DNA of 64,000 nt from Pseudoalteromonas sp. A601 (GTDB taxonomy: Bacteria; Pseudomonadota; Gammaproteobacteria; Enterobacterales; Alteromonadaceae). Numbering within the stretch: the first letter of the stretch is position 1; each line of letters begins with the position of its first letter. The notes under the pieces are model-generated. The model was not told the origin of the DNA and did not search any database. It saw only the letters and a list, made by a program, of their open reading frames with translations. Shown here in pieces: positions 20,740 through 30,029 of this stretch. The translations under genes and the position numbers were made by a program. The DNA is taken from assembly GCF_002165575.1 (NCBI RefSeq), contig NZ_MXQF01000002.1:186001-250000 (forward strand), read 5' to 3'.

Positions 20740-21852
20740 ATGTATAATTTTTTTAGCAATATAAATCAATACGCTAGCACTTTATCTAGTAATGAAAAAA
20801 TACTACCAAACGAGCAAACATGGCAGTTAACTCTTGCAAGTGTTAACTCTCAAGTCATGCAGTTTTTACATGCTGCTGGGCAAATGCTACCCGCATTAAT
20901 ATTAGGTGTACTCGCGATTATCGGTTGCTATTTTCTTGCCCGACCACTCTCTTACTTACTCATAAAACCATTAGGGTATGTTAGTGAAAGTCGCTTATTA
21001 CACGTGGTAACGAGACGCTTTATAAGCATATTAATCATATTATTTGGCGTATATTTATTTCTTCGCTTAGCGGGGATGACTCAGTTTGCTGTGGCCGTAA
21101 TGAGTGGCACAGGTTTACTAGGCTTAATACTCGGCTTTGCATTTAGAGATATCGCCGAAAACTTTATTTCAAGCATGCTCTTGAGCGTGCAAAGACCTTT
21201 CAAAATAGATGATGTTATTGAAGTAAACGGGCACCTAGGTGTAGTTAAGAAAGTCACGGCTCGTGCAACCACCCTCGTTGATTTTGATGGTAACCATATT
21301 CAAATACCGAATGCGAATGTATATAAAAATGTTATTAAAAACTTAACCGCTAATCCGAAAATGCGTGGTCATTTCACCTTAGGTATTGGTTATGATAATG
21401 ATATTAAAGCGGCTCAACGCCTTGCATTAAATATTCTGATCAAACAAGCGCCGGTTTTGAGAGAACCAGCCCCACAAGTACTTATTAACAACTTGGGCTC
21501 AGCCACGGTCAACTTCACTATTTATTTTTGGGTTAACAGTGAACAGCACAGCGTATTAAAAGTTGCATCACAACTAATGCGAGAGTTGGTCAATAACTTC
21601 ACTGAACAAGGTATTAGCATGCCCGACGATGCGCGTGAGCGTGTACTCGTAAATAGCCAAGGCGATGATATTTATCCTACGCTCGATAATAATGAAAAGT
21701 CAGCTATTAAAGCCAAAAAAGCTAACAGAGTCGATACTCCAACTCACCAAGATGACGACACAAATATTGATGATATCAGTAGTGATACCGATGAAATTAG
21801 AGAGCAAGCAGAAGAGTCTCGTGACCCCGAGCAAGGCAATAATATAATTTAG
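20740..21852 (+). CDS. MscS-family small-conductance mechanosensitive channel
   Basis: A 370-residue channel with three membrane segments (about 45-70, 85-110, 115-140). The pore-lining helix and beta domain follow as GLLGLILGFAFRDIAENFIS and QRPFKIDDVIEVNGHLGVVK, the MscS hallmark. The cytoplasmic C-terminal domain ends in a long acidic, disordered tail of about 65 residues (many Asp/Glu/Ser), longer than in E. coli MscS. It would release solutes on hypo-osmotic shock. A clear AGGAAAAA ribosome binding site supports the start. A second, shorter MscS-type gene lies near 52 kb. Confidence 0.9.
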   Translation: MYNFFSNINQYASTLSSNEKILPNEQTWQLTLASVNSQVMQFLHAAGQMLPALILGVLAIIGCYFLARPLSYLLIKPLGYVSESRLLHVVTRRFISILIILFGVYLFLRLAGMTQFAVAVMSGTGLLGLILGFAFRDIAENFISSMLLSVQRPFKIDDVIEVNGHLGVVKKVTARATTLVDFDGNHIQIPNANVYKNVIKNLTANPKMRGHFTLGIGYDNDIKAAQRLALNILIKQAPVLREPAPQVLINNLGSATVNFTIYFWVNSEQHSVLKVASQLMRELVNNFTEQGISMPDDARERVLVNSQGDDIYPTLDNNEKSAIKAKKANRVDTPTHQDDDTNIDDISSDTDEIREQAEESRDPEQGNNII

Positions 21853-21860
21853 CGTAAATC

Positions 21861-21886
21861 TAAGGGAGCATTTATTCGCTCCCTTA
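21861..21886. terminator. Hairpin between mscS-like gene and metalloprotease gene
   Basis: A perfect 9-bp inverted repeat (TAAGGGAGC / GCTCCCTTA, loop eight bases) lies between two convergent genes. No proper T-run follows on either strand (an A-run follows on the plus strand), so it is a plausible but not textbook bidirectional terminator. Confidence 0.45.
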
Positions 21887-21909
21887 AAAAATGAGTGTAA
21901 TAACCCACT

Positions 21910-24339
21910 TTAAATAGGCGAACCCGGTGGTATTGGCAACGCTTTAAAGTTATCTGGCCACTGTCCAGATGATAAGAACAGCTTAACTTGCTCCGCTAAG
22001 TATTGCTTAAAGGCACTTTCACCAATGCTGACACTGCTAAGCAGTGAACCTTGTTGGAAATCTTTACTGAGCTTAACTAAATAATAACGAAGCTGTGCTT
22101 GCACCTCCGGAGCAACACTATCACTGGCTGCCAAGTCAGCAAATTGCTTGGCCGTTAATAGTTGTACGCGCTGGTTAATTTTAGCAGCCATTGGCGTTTC
22201 ATCACCCGTTGTAAATACTTGCTCATATACTTGTGCAAGCATTTCATCAAGACTGAAAAACGCATTACTACGCGCTTGCTGTTGAGCTAACCGATTTAAC
22301 CGTTGGCTATTTAGCATAAGCGATAAACTATGCTGTGCGGCGACTTCAGGTAATGCCATGGCATCCAGTGTTAAACCAGTGCGACCAACAATGCTCTCAC
22401 GATTTTTAGACTCACCGTAAGCCTTAGGTGGGATCAAGGCTAGGATGCTTTCAGGCAAAGCTAAGTTGTCTGCCTTTAATGTGTTCAGCATTGCAGTGAG
22501 CGCATGTTGTTGCACTTCTTTACTTACAACTTGCGCGCCTTTAACGGTGGCTTCACTGCGTATTTCATAGTCATAATCAACACCTGCAATCAGCTTAACC
22601 GCAGATTCTACTTGGTAACGATGAAATAAATACAGCGGCACCAGCATTTCCTCAAGCTGCGACAGTGCAGTACCTGTTTTAATATTGTTAATACCAAAAT
22701 TAGCTAATGCATGTTTGCGCACCTCAAGCACTCGGGTTAGCTCATCACTGGGTGAAGTGCCATTATCCCAAAGGTGAGCCGTTGGGTGTGCACCACCTTT
22801 TGCTCGTGCATCGCTGTCAGAGATAAACTCCAGCCCTTTGCTTTTGTTCTCGGCTAAAATAGCAACCAGCTCTGTATCTTCGTCAAAACCAGTAAAATCG
22901 CTGTAGCCATATTTAATAACTTGAGTATCCCACTGCCCCATACCGTGCGCATAGCCACGGCTCACATCAAGCTCACCTTTATCATTAAAGCTTAATAATG
23001 GGTGAGGATAATCCATTACAGATGCTCTATCGGCCACTGATGCAGCAAAGTTGTGTGCAATCCCTAATGTATGGCCAATCTCATGCGCACTCAATTGACG
23101 GATACGGTCTAGCGCCATCGCTTGCAAGGTTTTAGTAACCTCATTCCCTTCAACATAAGGCGCAGCAAGAGCTTCAGCAATTAAAATATCTTGGCGTACA
23201 CGTAGTGATCCCAAGGTAACGTGACCTTTTAAAATTTCACCTGTACGAGGGTCAATCACTGAACTGCCATAAGACCAACCACGCGTAGCACGATGCACCC
23301 ATTGAATTACGTTATAACGGATATCCATAGGATCTGCGCTATCAGGCAATACTTTTACGATAAAGGCATTTTTGTAACCTGCCGCTGCAAATGCATCATT
23401 CCACCACTTGCCGCCTTCTAATAAGGCTGTTTTTACTGGCTCTGGTACACCTGGATCTAAATAATAGATTATTGGTTCAACAGGCTCACTAATCGGCAAT
23501 GACGGATCTTTTTTAGTAAGACGATGACGCGGAATATAACGCACTAACATAGAGTCACTTAATGAAGCTGCGTAATCTTTATGTTCAACACTCCAGTAAC
23601 CAGATTGCGGATGAAACGCACGTGGTGTGTAGTTATCATCAGGTAGTTCAATTAACGAGTGATGCATATGTACAGTTAAAGCATATGGGTCAGCACTGAC
23701 TTGGCGAATATATTTACCCGGCTTACTACCTTTAAAGGTAAGCACAGCTTCAAGCTCAGTATTCTTCATAAACGCTTTAGAGCGTGGCATAAATACCGCA
23801 CTACGATTTTCATCTAAACTAAAGCTACCTTGTTTACGAGCTGCAAGCGTGCGACTAACACCGTGAACGTCACTTAATAAATAAGGCGTGTAATCAATTA
23901 ATACCGCTTGCGGGCTTTGCGCCACGACCTTAAAGCCAGCTAAAATACTTGAAGCAAAAGCCTCCTTAATACTTTTTTGTTCTGCTTTATTACTGGTATT
24001 TGCACGATAATATGCATTAATAGCTCTGAGCATTACTTTGTCGCCAAAGCGCTCAAACTGCACCAAGTGCGTATTGCCTAATTGGCCACGATCAAGGCCT
24101 ATATCATTAGAGCCAACACCATAAGGTAAGCTTTGCTGTAATAAAAACTGTTGCTCTAATTTATCTACCTTCAAATACACTTTGCCATTTTCGGTATCGT
24201 AAAAGAATGAAAAATAGCCAGGAAAATGATTCATTTGTGAAGTAAAATCATTAATAGACTTAATTGCTGCGTGCGCTTGGGTTATCATAGTTAGCAACAC
24301 AGTAAAGAGTATGTAACGTATCAGTGGTATTTTTTGCAT
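21910..24339 (-). CDS. Secreted zinc-dependent metalloprotease (DUF5117/DUF4953-like)
   Basis: A large exported protein of 809 residues. A signal peptide is visible at residues 1-24 (hydrophobic core, then TQAHA). The central region carries the extended zinc motif HEIGHTLGIAHNF at about residue 418, in which two His and a third His/Asp bind zinc and Glu is catalytic, followed by a Met-turn-like SVMDYPHP. The N-terminal part resembles the propeptide-like DUF5118/DUF5117 segments found with this family. Such proteins are common in marine Bacteroidetes and Alteromonadales and are thought to be periplasmic or secreted peptidases; substrate unknown. Monocistronic by context. Confidence 0.82.
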   Translation of the reverse strand: MQKIPLIRYILFTVLLTMITQAHAAIKSINDFTSQMNHFPGYFSFFYDTENGKVYLKVDKLEQQFLLQQSLPYGVGSNDIGLDRGQLGNTHLVQFERFGDKVMLRAINAYYRANTSNKAEQKSIKEAFASSILAGFKVVAQSPQAVLIDYTPYLLSDVHGVSRTLAARKQGSFSLDENRSAVFMPRSKAFMKNTELEAVLTFKGSKPGKYIRQVSADPYALTVHMHHSLIELPDDNYTPRAFHPQSGYWSVEHKDYAASLSDSMLVRYIPRHRLTKKDPSLPISEPVEPIIYYLDPGVPEPVKTALLEGGKWWNDAFAAAGYKNAFIVKVLPDSADPMDIRYNVIQWVHRATRGWSYGSSVIDPRTGEILKGHVTLGSLRVRQDILIAEALAAPYVEGNEVTKTLQAMALDRIRQLSAHEIGHTLGIAHNFAASVADRASVMDYPHPLLSFNDKGELDVSRGYAHGMGQWDTQVIKYGYSDFTGFDEDTELVAILAENKSKGLEFISDSDARAKGGAHPTAHLWDNGTSPSDELTRVLEVRKHALANFGINNIKTGTALSQLEEMLVPLYLFHRYQVESAVKLIAGVDYDYEIRSEATVKGAQVVSKEVQQHALTAMLNTLKADNLALPESILALIPPKAYGESKNRESIVGRTGLTLDAMALPEVAAQHSLSLMLNSQRLNRLAQQQARSNAFFSLDEMLAQVYEQVFTTGDETPMAAKINQRVQLLTAKQFADLAASDSVAPEVQAQLRYYLVKLSKDFQQGSLLSSVSIGESAFKQYLAEQVKLFLSSGQWPDNFKALPIPPGSPI

Positions 24340-24501
24340 AATCTTATCTTTGTTATTCGCGTTTTAAATAAGTTTAAAGGTGATGCCAGTATAATGTATC
24401 CACTTTAAAATACATCTATTTAAGACGAAATTCAGCGCTAGCTTTGATAATCCCTCTCACCCTATGATTATCATGGCCTTTAACGTTATCAGGAAAATAG
24501 A

Positions 24502-25470
24502 ATGCGTAGACTACCCCCAGTATTACTTGAAGACGGTTGCCCTAGAGATTTAATTTCGTTGATCAGGACTGTTTTAGCGGCATGTAAAGAGATTTCATTC
24601 CGTGTCGGTCAAGGTGCATTATCTGGCGTACTTGGTTCAACCCTCGACGAAAATATTCAAGGTGAAACACAAAAGAAACTTGATGTATTAACCAACCAGC
24701 TACTAAAAGACATATTACTGGAGTCAGGTTACGTTAAAGCTATCGCATCAGAAGAAGAAGACTATACCGTTGCCGGCACCCCTAATGCAGATTATATCGT
24801 AGCGTTTGATCCACTCGATGGCTCGTCAAATACTGATATCAACTCATTAGTGGGCACTATTTTTTCAATAATGAAAGCACCTGAAGGCTCTGATCCTGCC
24901 GATCAAAGCATTTTTATGCAACCAGGTAAAAATCAAGTTGCAGCGGGCTACGTACTTTACGGCCCATCAACGATTTTAGCTCTAACGACAGGTAAAGGCA
25001 CTCGCTTTTTCACTTTAGACAAGACTCACGGCACATTCTTATTAACTGAAGATTTCGCTAAAGTGCCTGAAGATACCAATGAATACGCTATTAACGCATC
25101 AAACCAGCGTCACTGGCAGCCTGCAATGCAAAACTATATTAATGATTTAATTGCAGGTGACACCGGCCCTCGTGCACGTAACTTCAACATGCGCTGGATT
25201 GCCGCCATGGTAGGTGACGTACATCGTGTGTTATGCCGAGGTGGTATTTTTACTTACCCTACCGACACGAAAGATCCTAACAAACCAAATAAGCTACGCC
25301 TACTGTACGAAGCAAACCCAATGGCCATGTTAATCGAACAAGCCGGCGGCATCGCATCAACCGGCACAGAGCGCATCATGGACATTCAGCCAGATGCAAT
25401 CCACCAGCGCGTTGCGGTGATTTTAGGTTCGAAAAACGAAGTAGAAACCTGTTTGGGATATCATAAGTAA
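24502..25470 (+). CDS. fbp: Class I fructose-1,6-bisphosphatase
   Basis: Catalyses fructose-1,6-bisphosphate hydrolysis in gluconeogenesis. The metal- and phosphate-binding motif [13 protein letters not shown] is at about residues 108-120, and the substrate-binding [19 protein letters not shown] and [20 protein letters not shown] segments follow. Length of 322 is close to other bacterial class I enzymes (about 330). A good AGGAAAA ribosome binding site precedes the ATG. A hairpin with a short T-run follows at about 25.55 kb. Confidence 0.96.
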   Translation: MRRLPPVLLEDGCPRDLISLIRTVLAACKEISFRVGQGALSGVLGSTLDENIQGETQKKLDVLTNQLLKDILLESGYVKAIASEEEDYTVAGTPNADYIVAFDPLDGSSNTDINSLVGTIFSIMKAPEGSDPADQSIFMQPGKNQVAAGYVLYGPSTILALTTGKGTRFFTLDKTHGTFLLTEDFAKVPEDTNEYAINASNQRHWQPAMQNYINDLIAGDTGPRARNFNMRWIAAMVGDVHRVLCRGGIFTYPTDTKDPNKPNKLRLLYEANPMAMLIEQAGGIASTGTERIMDIQPDAIHQRVAVILGSKNEVETCLGYHK

Positions 25471-25494
25471 CTCTCAGCCTATCTCTTGATCACA

Positions 25495-25529
25495 AGTCGA
25501 GTTCTTTCATAAAAGTACAGAACTCGACT
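25495..25529. repeat. Perfect 11-bp inverted repeat downstream of fbp
   Basis: AGTCGAGTTCT and AGAACTCGACT flank a 13-base loop. There is no T-run after it, so it is not a standard intrinsic terminator; it could protect the fbp mRNA 3' end or bind a protein. Confidence 0.5.
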
Positions 25530-25547
25530 AGAATACCAATTTCACCT

Positions 25548-25568
25548 AGCCATCTCAGATGGCTTTTG
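25548..25568 (+). terminator. Probable intrinsic terminator of fbp
   Basis: A 7-bp stem (AGCCATC / GATGGCT) with a three-base loop is followed directly by TTTT, about 80 bases after the fbp stop. Confidence 0.6.
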
Positions 25569-25569
25569 T

Positions 25570-25895
25570 GCCGACTCGGCCTATTCGTTTGCTGTCATGC
25601 CAGCCCCCTGCTTTGCTATCACATAGAACAAACAAAAAGTGGCCAAGCTATGTTGACGGAAATCGTGCTCGATAAAGCCCTTCAAAACTGCTACGTTTTA
25701 ACCTCAACAGCAGCGTTAAACAGCACTGTTTTTCCATTGTTAACCACTAAAATTTAGTAAAAGCCATAGGCAGTTTGGTGGGGAAATAAGCATTTTTGAA
25801 CGCTTTATTTTCGGTAAGCTATTGAGTTTTTTAAGGTCTAGGCCGCTACTCAATAAGCAAATTCAGAATATTGTATAAGTGTTTATTCGCTCAAC
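25570..25895. other. Intergenic region between fbp and gmk, no gene recognised
   Basis: About 325 bases without a supportable gene. A TTG-initiated frame of 63 codons exists here but has no ribosome binding site and no recognisable features, so I do not call it. The stretch has no clear repeat structure; it may be decayed sequence or a long upstream region. Confidence 0.4.
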
Positions 25896-25925
25896 TTGAG
25901 TACAATTACTTAAATAAAGTACAAT
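25896..25925 (+). promoter_or_regulatory. Predicted promoter upstream of gmk
   Basis: TTGAGT (25896-25901) and TACAAT (25920-25925) are separated by 18 bases, a good sigma-70 match. Transcription would start near 25932, just before the hairpin in the gmk leader. Confidence 0.5.
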
Positions 25926-25937
25926 AGAACTATTAAA

Positions 25938-25975
25938 GGCTTGAGTTACTTGTAACTCGAGCCTATTTATTTTTA
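25938..25975 (+). terminator. Terminator-like hairpin in the gmk leader
   Basis: GGCTTGAGTTAC and GTAACTCGAGCC form a 12-bp stem with one G-T type mismatch and a two-base loop, followed by TATTTATTTTT. This has the form of an intrinsic terminator but sits only about 15 bases before gmk and just after a predicted promoter. It may be an attenuator, the end of a very short transcript, or an mRNA-stabilising leader. Confidence 0.55.
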
Positions 25976-25990
25976 GTAGAGAACCAAATC

Positions 25991-26611
25991 ATGGCGCAAA
26001 CTCGCGGAAATTTATTTATATTATCAGCTCCTTCTGGGGCTGGTAAATCAAGCTTAATCAATGCACTACTAGCTAAGCATAGCGATATGAAAGTATCGGT
26101 ATCGCACACGACTCGCTCGCCGCGCCCAGGAGAAGAAAATGCTGTTCACTATCATTTTGTAACAGTCGATGAGTTTAAGCGCTTGATTGAACAAAATGAC
26201 TTTTTTGAATGGGCGCAAGTATTCGATAACTATTACGGCACTTCTAAGCAAGCGATTGAAGAGCAACTTGCTGCTGGCATCGATGTGTTTTTAGATATTG
26301 ACTGGCAAGGCGCGCAACAGATGCGTAAATTAGTTGATAACGTTGAAACTATTTTTATTCTGCCCCCATCCAAACAAGAATTAGAATCACGCTTAAATAG
26401 CCGAGGTCAAGATTCAGCCGAAGTAATTGCTGGACGTATGGCACAGGCACAATCTGAAAGCTCTCACTATGATGAGTATGACTATTTAGTTGTGAATGAT
26501 GATTTTAATACTGCACTGGCACAAATTGAAACAATAGTGCTTGCAAAACGCTTGTCATTGCAGTGTCAGTCAGTTCGTCATAAAGACCTAATTGCTGACT
26601 TAATAAAATAA
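25991..26611 (+). CDS. gmk: Guanylate kinase
   Basis: Phosphorylates GMP to GDP with ATP. The P-loop [12 protein letters not shown] is at residues 12-23, and the GMP-binding TTRSPRPGE segment near 40 and [11 protein letters not shown] near 100 are family motifs. Length of 206 is normal. It is followed by rpoZ and spoT as in E. coli, so nucleotide supply, RNA polymerase omega and ppGpp turnover genes are linked. Confidence 0.97.
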   Translation: MAQTRGNLFILSAPSGAGKSSLINALLAKHSDMKVSVSHTTRSPRPGEENAVHYHFVTVDEFKRLIEQNDFFEWAQVFDNYYGTSKQAIEEQLAAGIDVFLDIDWQGAQQMRKLVDNVETIFILPPSKQELESRLNSRGQDSAEVIAGRMAQAQSESSHYDEYDYLVVNDDFNTALAQIETIVLAKRLSLQCQSVRHKDLIADLIK

Positions 26612-26715
26612 CTATTGATATATTTATAGATAAAAATTAACCACTAGCTATTGGCGAATCTTGCTGGGTGCAGTAAACTACGTCTTTGCTTAAAAATTTA
26701 TTTGGAGTGCTGAAG

Positions 26716-26991
26716 ATGGCTCGCGTAACTGTTGAAGATGCAGTAGATGCAATTGGTAATCGTTTTGACTTAATTTTAGTTGCGGCTCGTCGTGCCCGCC
26801 AAATCGCAGTGGGCGGTAAAAACCCATTGGTTGACCCAGAAAACGATAAGCCAACAGTCGTTGCTTTACGTGAAATTGAACTTGGTTTAGTTGATAGTTC
26901 ATCAATGGATGTTATTGATCGTGAAGAGCAACAACACCAAGAAGCGGCTGAAATGGCTGCCGTTGCTGCTATCGTAGGTGGCAACCAATAA
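26716..26991 (+). CDS. rpoZ: RNA polymerase omega subunit
   Basis: Omega helps assemble RNA polymerase by clamping the beta' C-terminus and is part of a ppGpp site. The 91-residue product begins [20 protein letters not shown], the conserved N-terminus, and contains the RARQI segment. The ATG at 26716 was chosen over a 10-codon longer in-frame start because it matches the family N-terminus and has a TGGAGTG ribosome binding site about eight bases upstream. It lies between gmk and spoT. Confidence 0.96.
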   Translation: MARVTVEDAVDAIGNRFDLILVAARRARQIAVGGKNPLVDPENDKPTVVALREIELGLVDSSSMDVIDREEQQHQEAAEMAAVAAIVGGNQ

Positions 26992-27013
26992 TCTGACTTC
27001 CCGGTCTGATTTA

Positions 27014-27060
27014 GCCAACGGTGTAGTATTTCTACTCTAGCCGTTGGCAATCCCTTCTTT
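27014..27060 (+). terminator. Hairpin between rpoZ and spoT
   Basis: GCCAACGG and CCGTTGGC form a perfect 8-bp outer stem around 19 bases containing a smaller dyad (AGTA/TACT), followed by a pyrimidine-rich stretch (TCCCTTCTTTT). It may be a partial terminator that lowers spoT expression relative to rpoZ. Confidence 0.5.
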
Positions 27061-27119
27061 TCATCGTATATTCTTAACATACCGTTACCTATTTGCTTCA
27101 CGAGAACATTGGAGTGTGA

Positions 27120-29225
27120 ATGTATCTTTTTGAAGGTTTAAAAAAGAAAATATCAGAATACTTGCCACCGGCAGATGTAGAACTGGTACAAAAAGCCTAT
27201 GTAGTTGCTCGAGAAGCGCACGAAGGTCAAACTCGCTCAAGTGGCGAACCTTATATAACTCACCCAGTTGAAGTGAGCCAAATTCTTGCGGGCATGCACT
27301 TAGACCATGAAACTCTCATGGCTGCCTTGATGCACGATGTAATCGAAGATACCGACTTCAGCCAACAAGACTTAGCCGAAATTTTTGGCGACACAGTTGC
27401 AGAGCTCGTTGAAGGCGTGAGCAAGCTCGATAAACTCAGCTTTAAAGATAAAAAAGAATTTCAAGCTGAAAACTATCGTAAAATGATTATGGCGATGACG
27501 CAGGATATCCGCGTTATTTTAATTAAGCTTGCCGATCGTACTCATAACATGCGAACTTTGGGAGCGCTTCGCCCTGATAAGCGACGCCGAATTGCAAGAG
27601 AAACTCTTGAAATTTATGCGCCAATCGCAAACCGGTTAGGTATTCATGATATTAAAAATGAACTAGAGGATTTAGGCTTTCAAGCCCTCTACCCTATGCG
27701 CCACAGAGCGCTAAAATCGGAAGTTGCTAAAGCTCGCGGAAACCGCAAAGAAGTTATCTCAAATATTCAAACAGAAATAACAGCGCGCCTTGAAGAAGCA
27801 GGTATTACTGCGACTGTATCTGGACGTGAAAAACACTTATATAGCATTTATAAAAAGATGCTAAATAAAGAGCTATTATTTAATGAAGTCATGGATATTT
27901 ACGCCTTTAGAATTGCCGTAGAATCTATGGATACCTGCTACAGAGTGTTAGGTGTTGCCCATAACTTATATAAGCCTATAGAAACGCGCTTTAAAGATTA
28001 CATTGCCGTACCAAAAACCAATGGTTATCAATCTCTACACACTTCACTTGTCGGCCCTCATGGCATTCCAGTTGAGATACAAATCCGTACTCACGATATG
28101 GATCATATGGCTGATAAAGGGGTCGCAGCACATTGGATGTACAAAAAAGCGGGCGATGGCGCAGGCCATACCGCGCAACAACGTGCTCGTCAATGGATGC
28201 AAAGCTTATTAGAGCTGCAGCAAAGTGCAGGTTCATCATTTGAATTCGTTGAAAACGTTAAAACCGAATTATTCCCTGAAGAAATTTACGTGTTTACTCC
28301 CGATGGTCGCATTGTCGAGCTACCTATGGGTGCAACGGCTGTTGATTTTGCTTACGCTGTTCATACAGATGTAGGCAATACCTGTGTTGGGGCTAGGGTT
28401 AACCGCAAGCCTCACCCACTGAGTCAAGCATTAGATACAGGCCAAACAGTCGAAGTCATAACCAGCTCTGGTGCACACCCAAATGCAACTTGGCTTAACT
28501 TTATTGTTACCGGTAAAGCACGCTTAGGGATTCGTAATTACTTAAAGAATCAACATCAGGAAGAAGCACTGCAATTAGGGAGGCGCTTACTTGATTCAGC
28601 ATTAGGTGAAACAAAATTCAGTGACTTACCTGATGAAAATATAACACGAGTATTGGACGAGCATAATTTAAACACTGTATTAGAGTTACTGGTTGAAATT
28701 GGCTCTGGCAATCTAATGAGTATGTTAATCGCTCGGCGCTTGCTGCAAAACGATGATGAAGATTTAAGCGATATAGCGAAGAATGCCAAAGCAACTATCA
28801 TCGGCACCGAAGGCATGCTGGTTAACTATTCAAAATGTTGCCGCCCAGTGCCAGGTGATGCTATCACTGCCCATATAAGCCAAGGTAAAGGCGTTACCGT
28901 ACACCGCCAAGAATGTAAAAACATTCGAGGCTGGGAGTCTGAGCGCTCTAAATACCTGGTCGTAAAGTGGGATGATAACCCAGAAAAAGAATATATCGCT
29001 GCCCTGCGCGTTGAAATAATCAACCATCAAGGCGCGCTGGCAAAATTAACCAATGTCGTGGCAACTACACAAGCAAATATAGTTGAAATAACGACTGACG
29101 AAAAAGAAAGTAATCTCTATGTGATAGACCTTGGGATCACCGTTAAAAATCGTGTTCACGTTGCTAACATCATGCGCCGTATTCGCGTAATGCCTGATGT
29201 GCAAAAAGTCTATCGTAAAAAATAA
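27120..29225 (+). CDS. spoT: Bifunctional (p)ppGpp synthetase/hydrolase SpoT
   Basis: SpoT hydrolyses and makes the stringent-response alarmone (p)ppGpp. Domains in order: HD hydrolase (about residues 20-180) with LMHDVIEDTD and the RTHNMRTL segment, synthetase (about 230-350) with YSIYKKM and RFKDYIAVPKTNGYQSLHT, TGS (about 385-450), helical/zinc-finger region, and ACT (about 625-701). The RFKD form of the synthetase motif and intact HD residues indicate the bifunctional SpoT class rather than RelA. Length of 701 is typical. Confidence 0.97.
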   Translation: MYLFEGLKKKISEYLPPADVELVQKAYVVAREAHEGQTRSSGEPYITHPVEVSQILAGMHLDHETLMAALMHDVIEDTDFSQQDLAEIFGDTVAELVEGVSKLDKLSFKDKKEFQAENYRKMIMAMTQDIRVILIKLADRTHNMRTLGALRPDKRRRIARETLEIYAPIANRLGIHDIKNELEDLGFQALYPMRHRALKSEVAKARGNRKEVISNIQTEITARLEEAGITATVSGREKHLYSIYKKMLNKELLFNEVMDIYAFRIAVESMDTCYRVLGVAHNLYKPIETRFKDYIAVPKTNGYQSLHTSLVGPHGIPVEIQIRTHDMDHMADKGVAAHWMYKKAGDGAGHTAQQRARQWMQSLLELQQSAGSSFEFVENVKTELFPEEIYVFTPDGRIVELPMGATAVDFAYAVHTDVGNTCVGARVNRKPHPLSQALDTGQTVEVITSSGAHPNATWLNFIVTGKARLGIRNYLKNQHQEEALQLGRRLLDSALGETKFSDLPDENITRVLDEHNLNTVLELLVEIGSGNLMSMLIARRLLQNDDEDLSDIAKNAKATIIGTEGMLVNYSKCCRPVPGDAITAHISQGKGVTVHRQECKNIRGWESERSKYLVVKWDDNPEKEYIAALRVEIINHQGALAKLTNVVATTQANIVEITTDEKESNLYVIDLGITVKNRVHVANIMRRIRVMPDVQKVYRKK

Positions 29226-29235
29226 TAGGAAAATC

Positions 29236-29628
29236 ATGAATAAAGCATTTATTTCTACCGAACAAGCCCCTGCAGCTATTGGTACATACAGCCAAGCAGT
29301 TAAAGTCGGCACTGCCGTTTACCTATCAGGGCAAATACCACTTGTGCCTGAAACAATGGAAGTGATTTCAGAAGATTTTGCTGAGCAAACACATCAAGTG
29401 TTTAAAAACGTCAGCGCAGTTTGTAAAGAAGCCGGTGGGACTATTCAGGATTTAGTGAAAGTGAATATCTACCTAACCGATCTATCAAACTTTGCTACTG
29501 TTAACGAAGTAATGAGCCAATACTTCAAAGCTCCTTATCCTGCCCGTGCAGCAATAGGCGTTCGCGCTTTACCTAAAAACGTACAAGTTGAAATAGATGG
29601 CATCATGGAATTGCCTTCAACCAACTAA
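29236..29628 (+). CDS. ridA: RidA family 2-iminobutanoate/2-iminopropanoate deaminase
   Basis: RidA hydrolyses reactive enamine/imine intermediates released by PLP enzymes such as threonine dehydratase. The 130-residue product shows APAAIGTYSQAVKVG, the catalytic-arginine PARAAIGVRALPKN segment near residue 105 and the C-terminal VEIDGIM. The ATG at 29236 has a TAGGAAAA ribosome binding site ten bases after the spoT stop; a longer in-frame start inside spoT is unlikely. It is probably co-transcribed with spoT. Confidence 0.94.
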   Translation: MNKAFISTEQAPAAIGTYSQAVKVGTAVYLSGQIPLVPETMEVISEDFAEQTHQVFKNVSAVCKEAGGTIQDLVKVNIYLTDLSNFATVNEVMSQYFKAPYPARAAIGVRALPKNVQVEIDGIMELPSTN

Positions 29629-29636
29629 ACCTATCA

Positions 29637-29659
29637 GGCATCCAAACTATTTGGATGCC
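29637..29659 (+). terminator. Hairpin after ridA
   Basis: A perfect 10-bp stem (GGCATCCAAA / TTTGGATGCC) with a three-base loop lies nine bases after the ridA stop. There is no good T-run, so it is a weak terminator or a 3'-end stabiliser. Confidence 0.5.
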
Positions 29660-29715
29660 ACTCCCCTCTAATAGCCACCCTAATTTCTTGACAGTTATTA
29701 ATTTCTCTAGCACTC

Positions 29716-29980
29716 TATACCCAAGCCACCTCAAGGTGCGAGTTTCAGTTGGAATTAAAAGCGATTTAGGCAAGGCATTGATTGCAAGTAATAGTGGTTC
29801 TATTGTTAAAATCAATAACGCAGTATAAATCGCTTTTAAACCAACCCTTTGGGCGTTTCACAGAGACTTACTCTCATCGTTGTTACTTCTTAAAAGGGAT
29901 GGCCATTCTTGCAAAGTAACGCCTTGATATTAAGCCCCTGTGAAACGCTGAATTCTGCATATTGAGGTGGTTTGGGTATA
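29716..29980. mobile_element. MITE-like element, 265 bp, with 19-bp terminal inverted repeats
   Basis: The left end TATACCCAAGCCACCTCAA and the right end TTGAGGTGGTTTGGGTATA are inverted repeats with one mismatch in 19. Similarity continues patchily inward for about 14 more bases. Internal dyads are TTAAAAGCGATTTA (29755-29768) with TAAATCGCTTTTAA (29826-29839), a perfect 14-bp pair, and GCGTTTCACAG (29853-29863) with CTGTGAAACGC (29938-29948), a perfect 11-bp pair. GTTACTT/AAGTAAC is nested inside the last. It has no coding capacity, so it would be a non-autonomous element or a structured interspersed repeat. No target-site duplication is obvious beyond a possible TA. Confidence 0.7.
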
Positions 29981-30029
29981 TAATAATAAAAATAAAACCT
30001 TTAACTTTAGTAGTGCAAAAGGATAATGT

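Noticed and set aside
25566..25757. 63-codon open frame between fbp and gmk
   Set aside because: It starts with TTG inside the fbp terminator hairpin, has no ribosome binding site and no recognisable features.
29603..29815. Minus-strand open frame overlapping the ridA 3' region and the MITE-like element
   Set aside because: It lies mostly within the structured repeat and on the strand opposite ridA, with no ribosome binding site or protein-like features.
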